DNA from: Roseomonas aerilata DSM 19363
Lineage (GTDB): Bacteria; Pseudomonadota; Alphaproteobacteria; Acetobacterales; Acetobacteraceae
Direction of reading: 5' to 3'
Assembly (NCBI RefSeq): GCF_000711725.1
Contig: NZ_JONP01000001.1
Location: 124,001 to 188,000, forward strand
DNA length: 64,000 bases
Position numbers and translations under genes: made by a program. Below the pieces are notes generated by a model. It was not told the DNA's origin. It searched no databases and saw only the letters and a program-made list of their open reading frames with translations. Within the stretch, counting starts at the first letter, position 1; each line of letters begins with the position of its first letter. Positions 25,484-33,900 of this stretch are shown in pieces.

Positions 25484-27166
25484 ATGAGGGCTGCATCCGG
25501 TCGACAGGCCCCGGCGGCTGGAACCGGGCTCCGAATGGGATGGGGCGTCTTCCTCGCCTGCTGGCTCGCCGCGGCCGCCATTGCGCTAGCCCTCGGCCGC
25601 GACACGAGCTGGGACCTGCGGAACTACCACTTCTACAACGTCTACGCCCTGCTGGAGGGCCGGTGGAGCATCGATCTAACCCCGGCGCGGGCGCACACCT
25701 TCCTCCACCCCGGCCTCGACCTGCCCTTCTACCTCCTCACGCAGAGCCCCCTGAACGCCTGGCCGCGCACGGTTTCGGCCCTGCAGGCCGGCTATGCGGG
25801 CCTGCTCGCCTTCCTGGCTATCGCCCTGGCTAATCTCGCCCTCCACGGCGACGCCCGCCGGGTGACGCCTGCGAGCGCACTGGCCGCCCTCTTCGGTCTG
25901 ACCGGCGCCGCAACCCTGCCGGAGGTCGCCTCAACCTATAACGACATCCAGACCGGCTGCCTCGTCCTCGGCGCGCTGCTCGTCCTGCTCCTCGCCCCGG
26001 TTGCCGAGGGCACCCCTCGCGCGGCAGGGCTGCGGTTGCTGGCCGGATTCCTCGGCGGCGCCGCCATGGGCCTGAAGCTCACAGCCTTCATCTTCCCGCC
26101 CGCCCTCGCGCTCGCGGCGGTCGTCGCAGCACGCGGCGGCGCGGCGCGGCTGCGTGCCCTCGGCCCCCTGTCGCTCGGCGGAGCGCTGGGCTTGGCGATC
26201 ACCTACGGCCCGTGGGGGTGGTTTCTGTGGCAGCGATACGGAAACCCCTTCGGCTCCTTCGCCAACAACATCTTCCGCTCGCCGCTCTTCCCGCTCGAAG
26301 GGCAGCGCGACGAGAGCTTCCTGCCAGACAGCATCGGTACGGCAATCATCTACCCCTTCATCTGGGCCCGCCGCTCGGTCGCGGTCGTGCTGGAGCCGCC
26401 GCTCGCCGATCCGCGCTTCGCCATCAGCCTCACCGCGCTCCTGCTCGCCATCATCCTGGCGGCCTGGCGCCTCCGCCGCGCCACCCGGAGCCCGGCGAAC
26501 GGCAGGGAGGAGGTGGCCGCCCGCTCGACGGCGGCCATCCTTGCCTTCATCCTCGCGGGCTATGCCGCCTGGCTCGTGACCTTCTCCATCCTGCGCTACA
26601 CGGTCCCGATCGAAGCCTTGCTCGGCATCCCCGTCTGGGCCGCCGCGCGCGAAGTCCTGCTGGTCTCCCGCCCCGCCGGCGCCCGGATCCTGCCGGCCGG
26701 ATGGTGGCGCGCCGGCGCGACACTCACCCTCGCCACCGCCTTCTTCATCTGCGCCATCGTTACGGAGTACCCCGCCCACCCGCGCGAGCCCTTCTTCTGG
26801 GAGCGCGAACCCCGGGGCGCCGCCGTGCTCTCCGTTCCCCGCGCGCCCCTGCCGGAGGGCTCGCTCGTCGTCCTGCTCGGCCCGGCCGTGTCCTTCGTCG
26901 CGCCTTCCCTGGCGGCGCCCGGTGTCCGCTTCGTCGGCGGTCCCAACCCCAACTGGGCAGGCGCGGCATCCGATCCGGCCAGCTACGCGGCGCTGGTGCT
27001 CCGGGAGGTCCGATCGCATCCCGGGCCGGCCTTCCTGCTGCTGGAGGACCCTTCCGGCTACGACACGGAAGCCGCGGAGGTGCTGGGCATCACCTTCGAC
27101 TCGGCCTCATGCCGCCTGGTGCCGAACAACGTCACCCGGGTGGTCCGGCTCTGCCGCTGGCGGTAA
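25484..27166 (+). CDS. Large membrane protein, probable GT-C fold glycosyltransferase
   Basis: A 560-aa protein with about 10-11 hydrophobic helices and a C-terminal extracytoplasmic domain of about 120 residues. The first periplasmic loop carries RDTSWDLRNYHFYNVYALLEGRW, an acidic D..WD..NYH motif of the kind found in lipid-linked sugar transferases (GT87/DUF2029-like). Further conserved-looking features are TYNDIQTGCL, GAAMGLKLTAF and RYTVPIEALLGIP. It would transfer a polyprenyl-linked sugar outside the inner membrane, but donor and acceptor are unknown. Its GC content seems slightly lower than that of its neighbours. Family-level call only. Confidence 0.6.
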   Translation: MRAASGRQAPAAGTGLRMGWGVFLACWLAAAAIALALGRDTSWDLRNYHFYNVYALLEGRWSIDLTPARAHTFLHPGLDLPFYLLTQSPLNAWPRTVSALQAGYAGLLAFLAIALANLALHGDARRVTPASALAALFGLTGAATLPEVASTYNDIQTGCLVLGALLVLLLAPVAEGTPRAAGLRLLAGFLGGAAMGLKLTAFIFPPALALAAVVAARGGAARLRALGPLSLGGALGLAITYGPWGWFLWQRYGNPFGSFANNIFRSPLFPLEGQRDESFLPDSIGTAIIYPFIWARRSVAVVLEPPLADPRFAISLTALLLAIILAAWRLRRATRSPANGREEVAARSTAAILAFILAGYAAWLVTFSILRYTVPIEALLGIPVWAAAREVLLVSRPAGARILPAGWWRAGATLTLATAFFICAIVTEYPAHPREPFFWEREPRGAAVLSVPRAPLPEGSLVVLLGPAVSFVAPSLAAPGVRFVGGPNPNWAGAASDPASYAALVLREVRSHPGPAFLLLEDPSGYDTEAAEVLGITFDSASCRLVPNNVTRVVRLCRWR

Positions 27167-27254
27167 TTCGACGCGCCGCCCTCCCTGGGCAGGGCAGGAA
27201 CCCCTTGCCGAACCCCGCGCCGCACGGCATGGGCCGCCGCATGAGCCTTGACGC

Positions 27255-28094
27255 ATGACCGGCAGAGAGGGCGGCGCCGCCCTGGAACCCCCGCCGGGCG
27301 AGAGCCCCATCGTGGTCCTCGTCCGCCCGCAGCTCGCGCAGAACATCGGCACCGTCGCCCGCGCCATGGCGAATGGCGGCCTGTTCCACCTCCGCCTCGT
27401 CGCCCCGCGCGACGGCTGGCCCCAGTCCACCGCCTGGCGCGCCTCCTCCGGCGCCGACCGCATCCTCGACGCCGCCACCGTCCACGAGACGGTGGAGGAC
27501 GCCGTCGCCGACTGCCACCGCGTGCTCGCCACCTGCCCGCGCCCGCGCCACGTCATCATCCCCGTCCTCACCGCCCGCGCCGCCGCCGCCGAACTCCGCT
27601 CCATCAACTCGGGCAGCCTCCGCGCCGCCATCCTCTTCGGCCCCGAGCGCGCCGGCCTCGACACCGAGGACCTCGCCCGCGCCGACACCCTCGTCCGCTA
27701 CCCTCTCAACCCCCAGCACATGAGCCTGAACCTCGCCCAGGCCGTGATGATCCTCGCCTACGAGTGGTGGACCGCCGAGGAGCCCACGCCCCCGCGCGCC
27801 TTCATGACGAACGAGACCCGCGTCGCCACCAAGGGCGAGCTGGAGGGCTTCCTCGGCCGCCTCGTGCGGGAGCTCGACGCCTGCGGCTTCCTCTCGAACC
27901 TTCCCAAGCGCCCGGGGATGGTCCGCAACCTCCGCCACCTCTTCGAGCGCGGCGAGGTGACGGAGCAGGAGCTCCGCACCCTCCACGGCGTCGTCACTGA
28001 ACTCTCCCGCGGCCGCGTCGCCCGCGGCGGCCCGGCCGCCCCCGAACCGGGGGGCACCGACCCTGGAACGGTGGACCCCCAGATCGACGGTTAG
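27255..28094 (+). CDS. trmJ: tRNA (cytidine/uridine-2'-O-)-methyltransferase TrmJ
   Basis: A 279-aa SPOUT-class enzyme that 2'-O-methylates tRNA position 32 with SAM. Recognised: VVLVRPQLAQNIGTVARAMANGGLFHLRLV (motif with the NIG), SGADRILD, AAILFGPERAGLDTEDLARAD and YPLNPQHMSLNLAQAVMILAYEWW, which form the knotted SAM-binding site. The C-terminal FLSNLPKRPGMVRNLRHLFERGEVTEQELRTLHGVV is the TrmJ tail. Monocistronic or first of the group running to the lipid cassette, whose first gene starts 33 bp downstream. Confidence 0.92.
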   Translation: MTGREGGAALEPPPGESPIVVLVRPQLAQNIGTVARAMANGGLFHLRLVAPRDGWPQSTAWRASSGADRILDAATVHETVEDAVADCHRVLATCPRPRHVIIPVLTARAAAAELRSINSGSLRAAILFGPERAGLDTEDLARADTLVRYPLNPQHMSLNLAQAVMILAYEWWTAEEPTPPRAFMTNETRVATKGELEGFLGRLVRELDACGFLSNLPKRPGMVRNLRHLFERGEVTEQELRTLHGVVTELSRGRVARGGPAAPEPGGTDPGTVDPQIDG

Positions 28095-28127
28095 CCATCC
28101 GCCCACCAGCCGTGCCAGTCTCCCGGT

Positions 28128-28790
28128 ATGGAAACGACCAGGACCCCTGGCGACGAGCAGGGGGGTGACCGCCGCCCGATCGCCGCGCGCAACACCGGCC
28201 CCGCCAATGCCCTCGCCGCCTGGCTGATCGCGCGCCGGGCCTCGCCGAACGGCATCTCCGCCGCCGGCATGGTGGCCGGCCTCCTCGCCGGCCTCGCCCT
28301 CGCCGGCACCGCCTGGTGGCCGGGTGCGGCCCGCCCCCTATGGATCGCGGGCGCCCTCCTCATCCAGCTCCGCCTGCTCGCCAACCTCATGGACGGCATG
28401 GTCGCTATCGGCCGCGGCGTCGCCTCCCCGGTGGGCGAGCTCTGGAACGAGGTGCCCGACCGCGTCTCCGACACCGCCGTCCTCCTCGGCCTCGGCATCG
28501 CCGCCGGCAGCCCCGCCTGGGGCCTCGCCGCCTCCCTCGCCGCCATGGCCACCGCCTATATCCGCACGACAGGCCGCGCGGCCGGCGCTCCCAGCGACTT
28601 CCGCGGCCCCATGGCCAAACAGCAGCGCATGGCCCTCGTCACGGCCCTTGCCGTGTGGTGCGCCCTCACGCCCCTCTCCTGGCAGGGCGCGCTGCCGGCC
28701 TGGGCACTGATCGCCATCACCGCCCTCGCCACCGTCACCGCACTCCGCCGCCTCCTGGGCACCGCCCGCGCGCTGAGGGCGCGCGCATGA
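28128..28790 (+). CDS. CDP-alcohol phosphatidyltransferase family protein with variant active site
   Basis: A 220-aa membrane enzyme with about 6 helices. The CDP-alcohol phosphotransferase signature D-x2-D-G-x2-A-R-x8-G-x3-D-x3-D is present with exact spacing, but three positions differ: Asn86 for the first Asp (NLMDG), Ile94 for Arg, and Asn107 for the third Asp (GELWNEVPD). Asp89, Gly90, Gly103 and Asp111 are kept. The same variant, from memory, defines a paralogous branch near E. coli YnbA, so it may act with different metal use. It would join a CDP-activated lipid or alcohol at the inner membrane. Its stop overlaps the CdsA-like start (ATGA). Confidence 0.8.
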   Translation: METTRTPGDEQGGDRRPIAARNTGPANALAAWLIARRASPNGISAAGMVAGLLAGLALAGTAWWPGAARPLWIAGALLIQLRLLANLMDGMVAIGRGVASPVGELWNEVPDRVSDTAVLLGLGIAAGSPAWGLAASLAAMATAYIRTTGRAAGAPSDFRGPMAKQQRMALVTALAVWCALTPLSWQGALPAWALIAITALATVTALRRLLGTARALRARA

Positions 28791-29770
28791 TCCCGCACCC
28801 CGAGGGCGGCGCCTTCGCCCACCCCGTCACCACCGGCATCATCCTCGCCACCCTGGCCGTGCTCGCCGTCTCCGGCCTCGCCATCCTCTGGCTCTCGCAC
28901 TCCGGCCGCGCGAAGCCCGAGTTCCGGCGGGAACTCTGGCTCCGCTGGGCCTCCTGGTGCGTGCTGCTGCCGCTGATGCTCGGCCCGGTCCTCATCGGCC
29001 GCGTGCCCACCATCCTCGCCGTCACGATCCTCTCGCTCGCCTGCTACCGCGAATACGCCCGCGCCACCGGCCTCTTCCGGGAACGCGTGCTGAGCCTCGT
29101 CATCGTCCTCGGCATCCTCGCCGTGAACTTCGCGGCGCTCGACCACTGGTACGGCTTCTTCGTCGCCCTCTGGCCGCTCACCGCCTGCGCGCTCGCCGTC
29201 TGCACCATCCCGCTCGACCGCCCCGCTGGCTACATCCAGCGCACGGCGCTCGCCATCCTCGCCTTCATGCTCTTCGGCGCGGGCCTCGCCCATCTCGGCT
29301 ACATGGCGAACGACCCCGGCTACCGCCCGCTCGTTCTCCTGCTGCTCACCGCCGTCGCGCTGAACGACGTCGCGGCCTTCACCTGCGGCAAGCTCATCGG
29401 CGGCGCGAAGCTCCTGCCCGCCACCAGCCCGAACAAGACCGTCTCCGGCGCCATGGGCGCGGTCGTCGTTACCACCACCCTCGTCGCGCTCGTCGGCGCC
29501 GCCATCTTCCGCGGCACGCCGCTCGCCAATCCCGTCTGGCTGGTCGCCATGGGCGCGCTCGTCAGCGTGGCCGGGCAGGCGGGCGACCTCCTCCTCTCCT
29601 CCATCAAGCGTGACCTCGGCATCAAGGACATGGGCACCGTCCTGCCCGGCCATGGCGGCGTGCTGGACCGCTTCAACTCCCTCCTCCTCGTCGCGCCCGC
29701 GGTCTTCCACCTCGTCGGCTACTTCGTCGGCTTCGGCCTCACCGTGCCCACGCGCGTCATCACCGGCTGA
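28787..29770 (+). CDS. CdsA-like phosphatidate cytidylyltransferase paralogue
   Basis: A 327-aa protein with 8-9 hydrophobic segments. The C-terminal signature of CDP-diacylglycerol synthases is nearly complete, SSIKRDLGIKDMG (271-283) and PGHGGVLDRFN (287-297), but the last residue, normally Asp, is Asn297. ALNDVAAFTCGKLIGGAKLLPATSPNKT agrees with the family. It is longer than a canonical CdsA (about 270-285 aa). With the preceding CDP-alcohol transferase and following acyltransferase it forms a cassette resembling E. coli ynbA-ynbB, so it is likely a specialised paralogue and not the essential cdsA. Confidence 0.82.
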   Translation: MIPHPEGGAFAHPVTTGIILATLAVLAVSGLAILWLSHSGRAKPEFRRELWLRWASWCVLLPLMLGPVLIGRVPTILAVTILSLACYREYARATGLFRERVLSLVIVLGILAVNFAALDHWYGFFVALWPLTACALAVCTIPLDRPAGYIQRTALAILAFMLFGAGLAHLGYMANDPGYRPLVLLLLTAVALNDVAAFTCGKLIGGAKLLPATSPNKTVSGAMGAVVVTTTLVALVGAAIFRGTPLANPVWLVAMGALVSVAGQAGDLLLSSIKRDLGIKDMGTVLPGHGGVLDRFNSLLLVAPAVFHLVGYFVGFGLTVPTRVITG

Positions 29771-29777
29771 GTGCGGC

Positions 29778-30548
29778 ATGGACTGGAATCTCCGCCCCGC
29801 CCGGGATCTCGGCCTAACGCCTGCTGACCGCCTCCGCAGCCTCGGGCGGGAGCCCGGCCTCGTGGGCCTCGCCGTCAACACGGCCTGGCGCCGCGCCGTC
29901 CGCGCCTATCTCCGGACCGCCCACCGCTTCCGCATCGAGGGTCACGACAACCTCCCTCGCAGCGGCCCCTTCGTCATGATCGCCAACCACGCGAGCCACC
30001 TCGACGCCCTCGCCCTCTCCGCCGCCCTCCGCGGCCCCGCCGCCCGGCGCGCCCACGCCCTTGCCGCGGGCGACCTCTTCTTCGCCAACAGCGCCCGCGC
30101 CGCCCTCTCCGCCTATGCCATCAACGCGCTGCCCGTCTGGCGCGGCCGCAGCCGCCGCGGCGACCTCGACACCATGCGCGCCCGCCTCGCCGAGGACTCC
30201 CTGGCCTATATCCTCTTCCCCGAAGGCACCCGCAGCCGAACGGGGGAGATGGCCCCTTTCCAGCCCGGCCTCGGCATGCTCGTGGCCGGCACCGACATCC
30301 CCGTCGTCCCCTGCTGGCTGGAAGGCGCCCGCGAGGCCTGGCCCGCCCAATCCCGCCTGCCAAGGCCCGGTCGCCCGCTCACCCTCACGATCGGCCCGCC
30401 CCTCCAGTTCCCGGAGACGCGCAACGACCGGACCGGGTGGGAGGCGGTTTCCTCACGCGCCGAAGCGGCCGTTCGGGGGCTCGCTCCTTCCCGGCAAGGC
30501 GGCGCCCAGACTGCCGGGGGCGGGCAAAAGCCGCCCAAACCAGTTTAG
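29778..30548 (+). CDS. PlsC-like 1-acyl-glycerol-3-phosphate acyltransferase
   Basis: A 256-aa acyltransferase with the HX4D catalytic motif NHASHLD (His71, Asp76) and the substrate motif FPEGTRS (147-153), then VPCWLEGA. It would acylate lysophosphatidate or a related lipid at the inner membrane face. It lies 7 bp after the CdsA-like gene, and the three genes supply acylation, CDP activation and head-group transfer, a complete mini-pathway for a minor phospholipid. The C-terminal tail (after about 225) is low-complexity and runs 4 bp into the convergent small gene. Confidence 0.87.
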   Translation: MDWNLRPARDLGLTPADRLRSLGREPGLVGLAVNTAWRRAVRAYLRTAHRFRIEGHDNLPRSGPFVMIANHASHLDALALSAALRGPAARRAHALAAGDLFFANSARAALSAYAINALPVWRGRSRRGDLDTMRARLAEDSLAYILFPEGTRSRTGEMAPFQPGLGMLVAGTDIPVVPCWLEGAREAWPAQSRLPRPGRPLTLTIGPPLQFPETRNDRTGWEAVSSRAEAAVRGLAPSRQGGAQTAGGGQKPPKPV

Positions 30549-30772
30549 CGCCCGCGGATCGACTCCCCCGCCATCAGCCGCTTCAGCGTCCGCTTCCCCA
30601 TCGCATAACCGATCCATCCCGCGATCGGCCCGGCCGGGATCACCAGCACCCAGCCGGCATGGGCGTTCTGGGTCACCATCCCCAGGCCGACCGCCAGCAT
30701 CAGCCCCCCCACCAGCGCCCCGAGGACCCCGGCCGAGAGCCCGAGGAGGAGGATTTCTTCGCGCATGCCCAT
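30545..30772 (-). CDS. Small two-helix membrane protein
   Basis: A 75-aa protein with two hydrophobic helices (about ILLLGLSAGVLGALVGGLMLAVGLGMV and AGWVLVIPAGPIAGWIGYAMG) and a basic tail. No family recognised. ATG 30772 or 30766 could start it. The stop overlaps the stop of the convergent acyltransferase by 4 bp. The hydrophobicity and codon pattern support a real gene. Confidence 0.6.
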   Translation of the reverse strand: MGMREEILLLGLSAGVLGALVGGLMLAVGLGMVTQNAHAGWVLVIPAGPIAGWIGYAMGKRTLKRLMAGESIRGR

Positions 30773-30814
30773 GCCGCCCGGTATGGCACCGCCCCGCGCT
30801 TTGGCAAGGTTCGT

Positions 30815-30843
30815 TTGACAAGCACGCCCGCATCCCCTATCGG
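30815..30843 (+). promoter_or_regulatory. Consensus-like sigma-70 promoter for rpsD
   Basis: TTGACA (30815-30820), a 17-bp spacer and TATCGG (30838-30843) are 168 bp upstream of the rpsD ATG, in a 238-bp intergenic region. The -35 is a perfect consensus. The long leader leaves room for S4 autoregulation, which is known in other bacteria, but no structure is proposed here. Confidence 0.55.
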
Positions 30844-31010
30844 CCGCGCTCTTCCCGGGAACGTGGACGTGCCAAGGGGCCTTTGCCCCGGAACGGCGCG
30901 CGCCCGCCTTCGGCAGTTCCGCCGAAGGACTACCAGGACAACATCACGGGCATCGGCCACACCGCGAATGCGGGGGCGTAAACCCGGACCGCACTGAAAG
31001 GACCCGGCGC

Positions 31011-31628
31011 ATGACCAAGCGCGCGGAAAGCAAGTACAAGATCAACCGCCGCCTCGGCGTGAACCTCTGGGGCCGCGCCAAGTCCCCGATCGCCAAGCGC
31101 GAGTACGGTCCCGGCCAGCACGGCCAGCGCCGTAAGAACAAGCCGACCGACTTCGGCATTCAGCTGATGGCCAAGCAGAAGCTCAAGGGCTACTACGGCA
31201 ACATCGGCGAGAAGCAGTTCCGCAAGTACTACGACGAGGCCGTGCGCCGCCGTGGCGACACCTCCGAGAACCTGATCGAGCTGCTCGAGCGCCGCCTCGA
31301 CGCGGTGATCTACCGCATGAAGTTCGCGGTTACCCCCTTCGCCTCCCGCCAGTTCGTCAACCACGGCCATATCACCGTGAACGGCAAGCGCGTGAACATC
31401 CCCTCCTACCTCGTGAAGGATGGCGACATCATCGAGGTGAAGGAGAAGTCGAAGGGCCTGACCGCCGTGCTGGACGCCGCCCAGTCCGGCGAGCGCGACG
31501 TGCCCGAGTACATCCAGGTGGACCACCGCCAGATGAAGGGCAGCTTCGTGCGCGCCCCCAAGCTGTCCGACGTGCCCTACCCCGTGCAGATGGAACCGAA
31601 CCTCGTCGTCGAGTTCTACTCGCGCTAA
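31011..31628 (+). CDS. rpsD: 30S ribosomal protein S4
   Basis: A 205-aa small-subunit assembly protein binding 16S rRNA. The N terminus [27 protein letters not shown] is typical of alphaproteobacterial S4, YGPGQHG and the S4 RNA-binding domain (about 94-155, [41 protein letters not shown]) follow, and it ends in VVEFYSR. It is a stand-alone gene, not in the alpha operon, as usual in this group. Its codons show a strong translational bias. The stop is a double TAATAA, and this stop region is repeated downstream. Confidence 0.97.
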   Translation: MTKRAESKYKINRRLGVNLWGRAKSPIAKREYGPGQHGQRRKNKPTDFGIQLMAKQKLKGYYGNIGEKQFRKYYDEAVRRRGDTSENLIELLERRLDAVIYRMKFAVTPFASRQFVNHGHITVNGKRVNIPSYLVKDGDIIEVKEKSKGLTAVLDAAQSGERDVPEYIQVDHRQMKGSFVRAPKLSDVPYPVQMEPNLVVEFYSR

Positions 31629-31740
31629 TAAAGGTTCGAGTTCTACTCGCGCTAATAAAGGTTCGAGTTCTACTCGCGCTGATAAAGGTTCGAGTTCTAC
31701 TCGCGCTGATAAAGGTTCGAGTTCCTCTTGCGCTGATGGG
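31611..31740 (+). repeat. Tandem 27-bp repeat of the rpsD 3' end
   Basis: The last five rpsD codons plus the stop (GAGTTCTACTCGCGC-TAATAA-AGGTTC) recur in frame. Copy 1 is genic (31611-31633). Copies follow at 31634-31660, 31661-31687, 31688-31714 and a diverged one from 31715, with a partial remnant GTTCGCGCTGA after it. Stop pairs drift from TAATAA to TGATAA to TGATGG, showing ordered decay away from the gene. It is 27 bp, a multiple of three, so each copy repeats EFYSR-stop. Likely slipped-strand duplication; a 3'-UTR role is possible. Confidence 0.9.
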
Positions 31741-31777
31741 TTCGCGCTGAACCCTGCGCCCATCGCAGCGTTGCCCG

Positions 31778-31815
31778 GACGGCCGGAGGGGATACCCTCC
31801 GGCCGTCCTCGTTTT
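31778..31815 (+). terminator. Rho-independent terminator of rpsD
   Basis: GACGGCCGGAGGG (31778-31790) and its perfect complement (31795-31807) enclose a GATA loop and are followed by CTCGTTTTC. This is the strongest intrinsic terminator in the window and lies after the repeat array. Confidence 0.88.
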
Positions 31816-31830
31816 CAGGGAATCGCCCGC

Positions 31831-32607
31831 GTGCAGCAGGACCACCTCCGCCGCCTCCTCTGCCTGCTCCTCCCCTGGGCGCAGATCCTCGTCGCCTTCT
31901 TCCCCGCACTCGGCATGGGCACCTCCATGGCCGCGGTCGCCGCCGCCTCCCGAACCCCGGTTGTCCCGGCCGGCTACGCCTTCTCCATCTGGAGCCTCAT
32001 CTTCGCCCTTGCCGCCGCCTACGGGATATGGCAATTTATTCCTGCCAACCGCGGAAGCCCTCTCGCGCAGCGCACCGGCTGGCCGCTCGCCGGCGCCTTC
32101 GCCGCCAACACGCTTTGGGAGTTCATCTCCCAGCTCTCCGCCAGCGTCGGCTTCGGTCTCTTCCTGATCATCGTCATCGGCACGGCCTGCGCGCTCACGG
32201 CCCTCTTCGTCGCCCGCAACACGCCGGAGGCGGGCCTCGGCGCCCGCTGGATCGTCACCCCGCTCACCGGCCTGCTGGCGGGCTGGCTCACCGCGGCCAG
32301 CTTCGTGAACCTCTCCACGGCCGCCCGCACGGCCGGGATGATGCCGGAACACGGCATCGGCGCGACCCTCTTCGCGGTCGTCATCCTGCTCGCGGCCGGC
32401 GGCGCCGCGGCCGCCATCGCCTGGCTCCTCCGCCGGGACGCCGCCTGGTTCGCCGGCGCGGTCGGCTGGGCCTTCCTGGCCGTGATTGCAGCCAATCTCG
32501 GCATCAACCAGGTGAACATCCCGGCCGCCCTGGCCGCCGCCGTCATGCTCGCCCTCGTCGCCGCCGTCACCTGGCAGCGCCGCCGCGCGACGACGCTCGC
32601 CGCCTAG
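31831..32607 (+). CDS. TspO/MBR-like multi-pass membrane protein
   Basis: A 258-aa protein with about 8 hydrophobic helices. PAGYAFSIWSLIFALAAAYGIWQF resembles the conserved Trp-rich segment of TspO-related and other tryptophan-rich sensory-type membrane proteins, but the protein is longer than TspO (about 160 aa), so the call is tentative. GTG 31831 is taken as start because it directly follows the rpsD terminator; the frame upstream would include the terminator itself. A weak ribosome-binding site (CAGGGAA) precedes it. Function unknown. Confidence 0.6.
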   Translation: MQQDHLRRLLCLLLPWAQILVAFFPALGMGTSMAAVAAASRTPVVPAGYAFSIWSLIFALAAAYGIWQFIPANRGSPLAQRTGWPLAGAFAANTLWEFISQLSASVGFGLFLIIVIGTACALTALFVARNTPEAGLGARWIVTPLTGLLAGWLTAASFVNLSTAARTAGMMPEHGIGATLFAVVILLAAGGAAAAIAWLLRRDAAWFAGAVGWAFLAVIAANLGINQVNIPAALAAAVMLALVAAVTWQRRRATTLAA

Positions 32608-32611
32608 CCGC

Positions 32612-33841
32612 CTAGCCGCCCCGCCGTAGCCGCGGCAGTACCAGCAGCGCCACCACCAGCAACTGCCCTGCCGCCAGAAGCTGCGGCAGCAGCCAGCTGC
32701 CCGTCAGCGTCACCAGTGTGGCGAAGATCGCCGGTGGGATGAGGTAGCCGAGGAAGCAGAGCGTGCTCGACCCCGCCGTCGCCTCCGCGATCCGCCCGGG
32801 CGGCGAGAGCCGCGCGACCTCCGCCTGGTAGATCCCATTCCAGCTCGCCACCAACGAGCCCGCGAGACCGCCGATCGCCAGCGTCGGCAGGAAGCCGAGT
32901 GGAGGGAGCAGCACGAAGACCGCCACCACGGCCGCCCCGCCCAGCCCCTGGCCGATGAGGTTCATCGCCGCATTGCCCGTCCGGTCCGCCGCCCAGCCGA
33001 GCACCACCCGTGCCAGCACCCCGCCTGCCTGCATGGCCGCGAAGACCATGCCCGCCTCCACCAGCGTCATGCCGTGGGTCTCCGTCAGCCAGGTGACGGC
33101 GAAGGCGAAGAAGCAGCCCTGCACGGTCGCGAGCGAGCAGGCGAGCGCCGTCAGCGGGGTCAGCAGCGGGTGCAGGCGCAGCGCCGCAAAGGGTCCGACG
33201 ATGTTGCGCCGGCTGAACAGCGCGCGCATTCCCACCGGCCGGTCCGGTTCCCGCTCCACGTCGAGGGAGGCGCGGCTCGGCTGGATGACCAGGGCCGACA
33301 CCACCGCGATCCCGACGGCGAGCGCCAGCGCCCCGGGCCAGCCCCAGGCCACCGCCACGGGGGCGAGGACGAGCCCCGCGATCATGCCGCCGAGCGGCGC
33401 GCCCGCTTGCTTGATGGAGAAGATGAGGGAACGGTGCCGTGGCGGCGCCGTCGCCGCCAGGATGCGGCTGCCCGCGGGCGGCGTGGGCCCGTAGCCGAGG
33501 CCGATCATGACGGAGGCCGCGGCCAGCGCGATCGTGCCGCCGAGGGAGGCCAGGGCCATGCCCGCTGCCCCGATCAGGGCGCCCGCCTGCAACGTCCTCA
33601 CCGGACCGAGCCGGGCGAGGATGGGGCCGCCGAGGATGAGGAAGACGAGCACGCCGAGCGTGCCGAGGGCCGAGAGGTGGCCCGCCGCCTCGGGCGGCAG
33701 GCCGGCGCTGCCGGTCAGGAGCGGGGCGAGCACCGGCACGCCCTGGTTCAGGAAGGCCGCCACCGTCTGCATCAGCAGCGTGACGGAGAGGGCGACCTTC
33801 CAGGAGGCGCCGGCGAGGCTGCCCGAGTTGTCGGGCGGCAC
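32612..33841 (-). CDS. MFS transporter
   Basis: A 409-aa 12-helix major facilitator protein starting at GTG 33841. GPILARLGPVRTLQAGALIGAAGMAL, GSRILAATAPPRHRSLIFSIKQAGAPLGGMIAG and the second-half VVLGWAADRTGN are typical. The PRHRSLIFSIKQAG...GG block recalls cyanate/nitrate-like and oxalate-formate-like permeases, but the substrate is open. It is downstream of grxD on the same strand with a 16-bp gap, so it may be cotranscribed with the purL-bolA-grxD group. The strand-composition switch described under findings falls inside this gene. Confidence 0.82.
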   Translation of the reverse strand: MPPDNSGSLAGASWKVALSVTLLMQTVAAFLNQGVPVLAPLLTGSAGLPPEAAGHLSALGTLGVLVFLILGGPILARLGPVRTLQAGALIGAAGMALASLGGTIALAAASVMIGLGYGPTPPAGSRILAATAPPRHRSLIFSIKQAGAPLGGMIAGLVLAPVAVAWGWPGALALAVGIAVVSALVIQPSRASLDVEREPDRPVGMRALFSRRNIVGPFAALRLHPLLTPLTALACSLATVQGCFFAFAVTWLTETHGMTLVEAGMVFAAMQAGGVLARVVLGWAADRTGNAAMNLIGQGLGGAAVVAVFVLLPPLGFLPTLAIGGLAGSLVASWNGIYQAEVARLSPPGRIAEATAGSSTLCFLGYLIPPAIFATLVTLTGSWLLPQLLAAGQLLVVALLVLPRLRRGG

Positions 33842-33900
33842 GCCGCCGGCCAGCGGCTCAGGCCGCCTGGGAGTGGGGGACGCCGTTCTCGGAGAGAAGC
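33000..33900. other. Strand-composition (GC-skew) inflection
   Basis: To the left of about 33 kb the plus strand is C-rich in genes of both orientations (for example gltX rightward, arsB-like leftward). To the right of about 33.6 kb it is G-rich in genes of both orientations (purL leftward, the SDR at 39133 rightward). Counted by eye on 60-base lines, the change happens inside the MFS gene. C-excess changing to G-excess along a strand is the pattern of a replication origin in most bacteria. Confidence 0.55.

Noticed and set aside
31611-31740. CRISPR-like array
   Set aside because: The repeats are directly adjacent 27-bp copies of the rpsD end without spacers, and no cas gene is present.
31634-31740. 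tRNA-like T-loop strings GGTTCGAGTTC
   Set aside because: They are part of the rpsD repeat; no acceptor or anticodon stems can be drawn.
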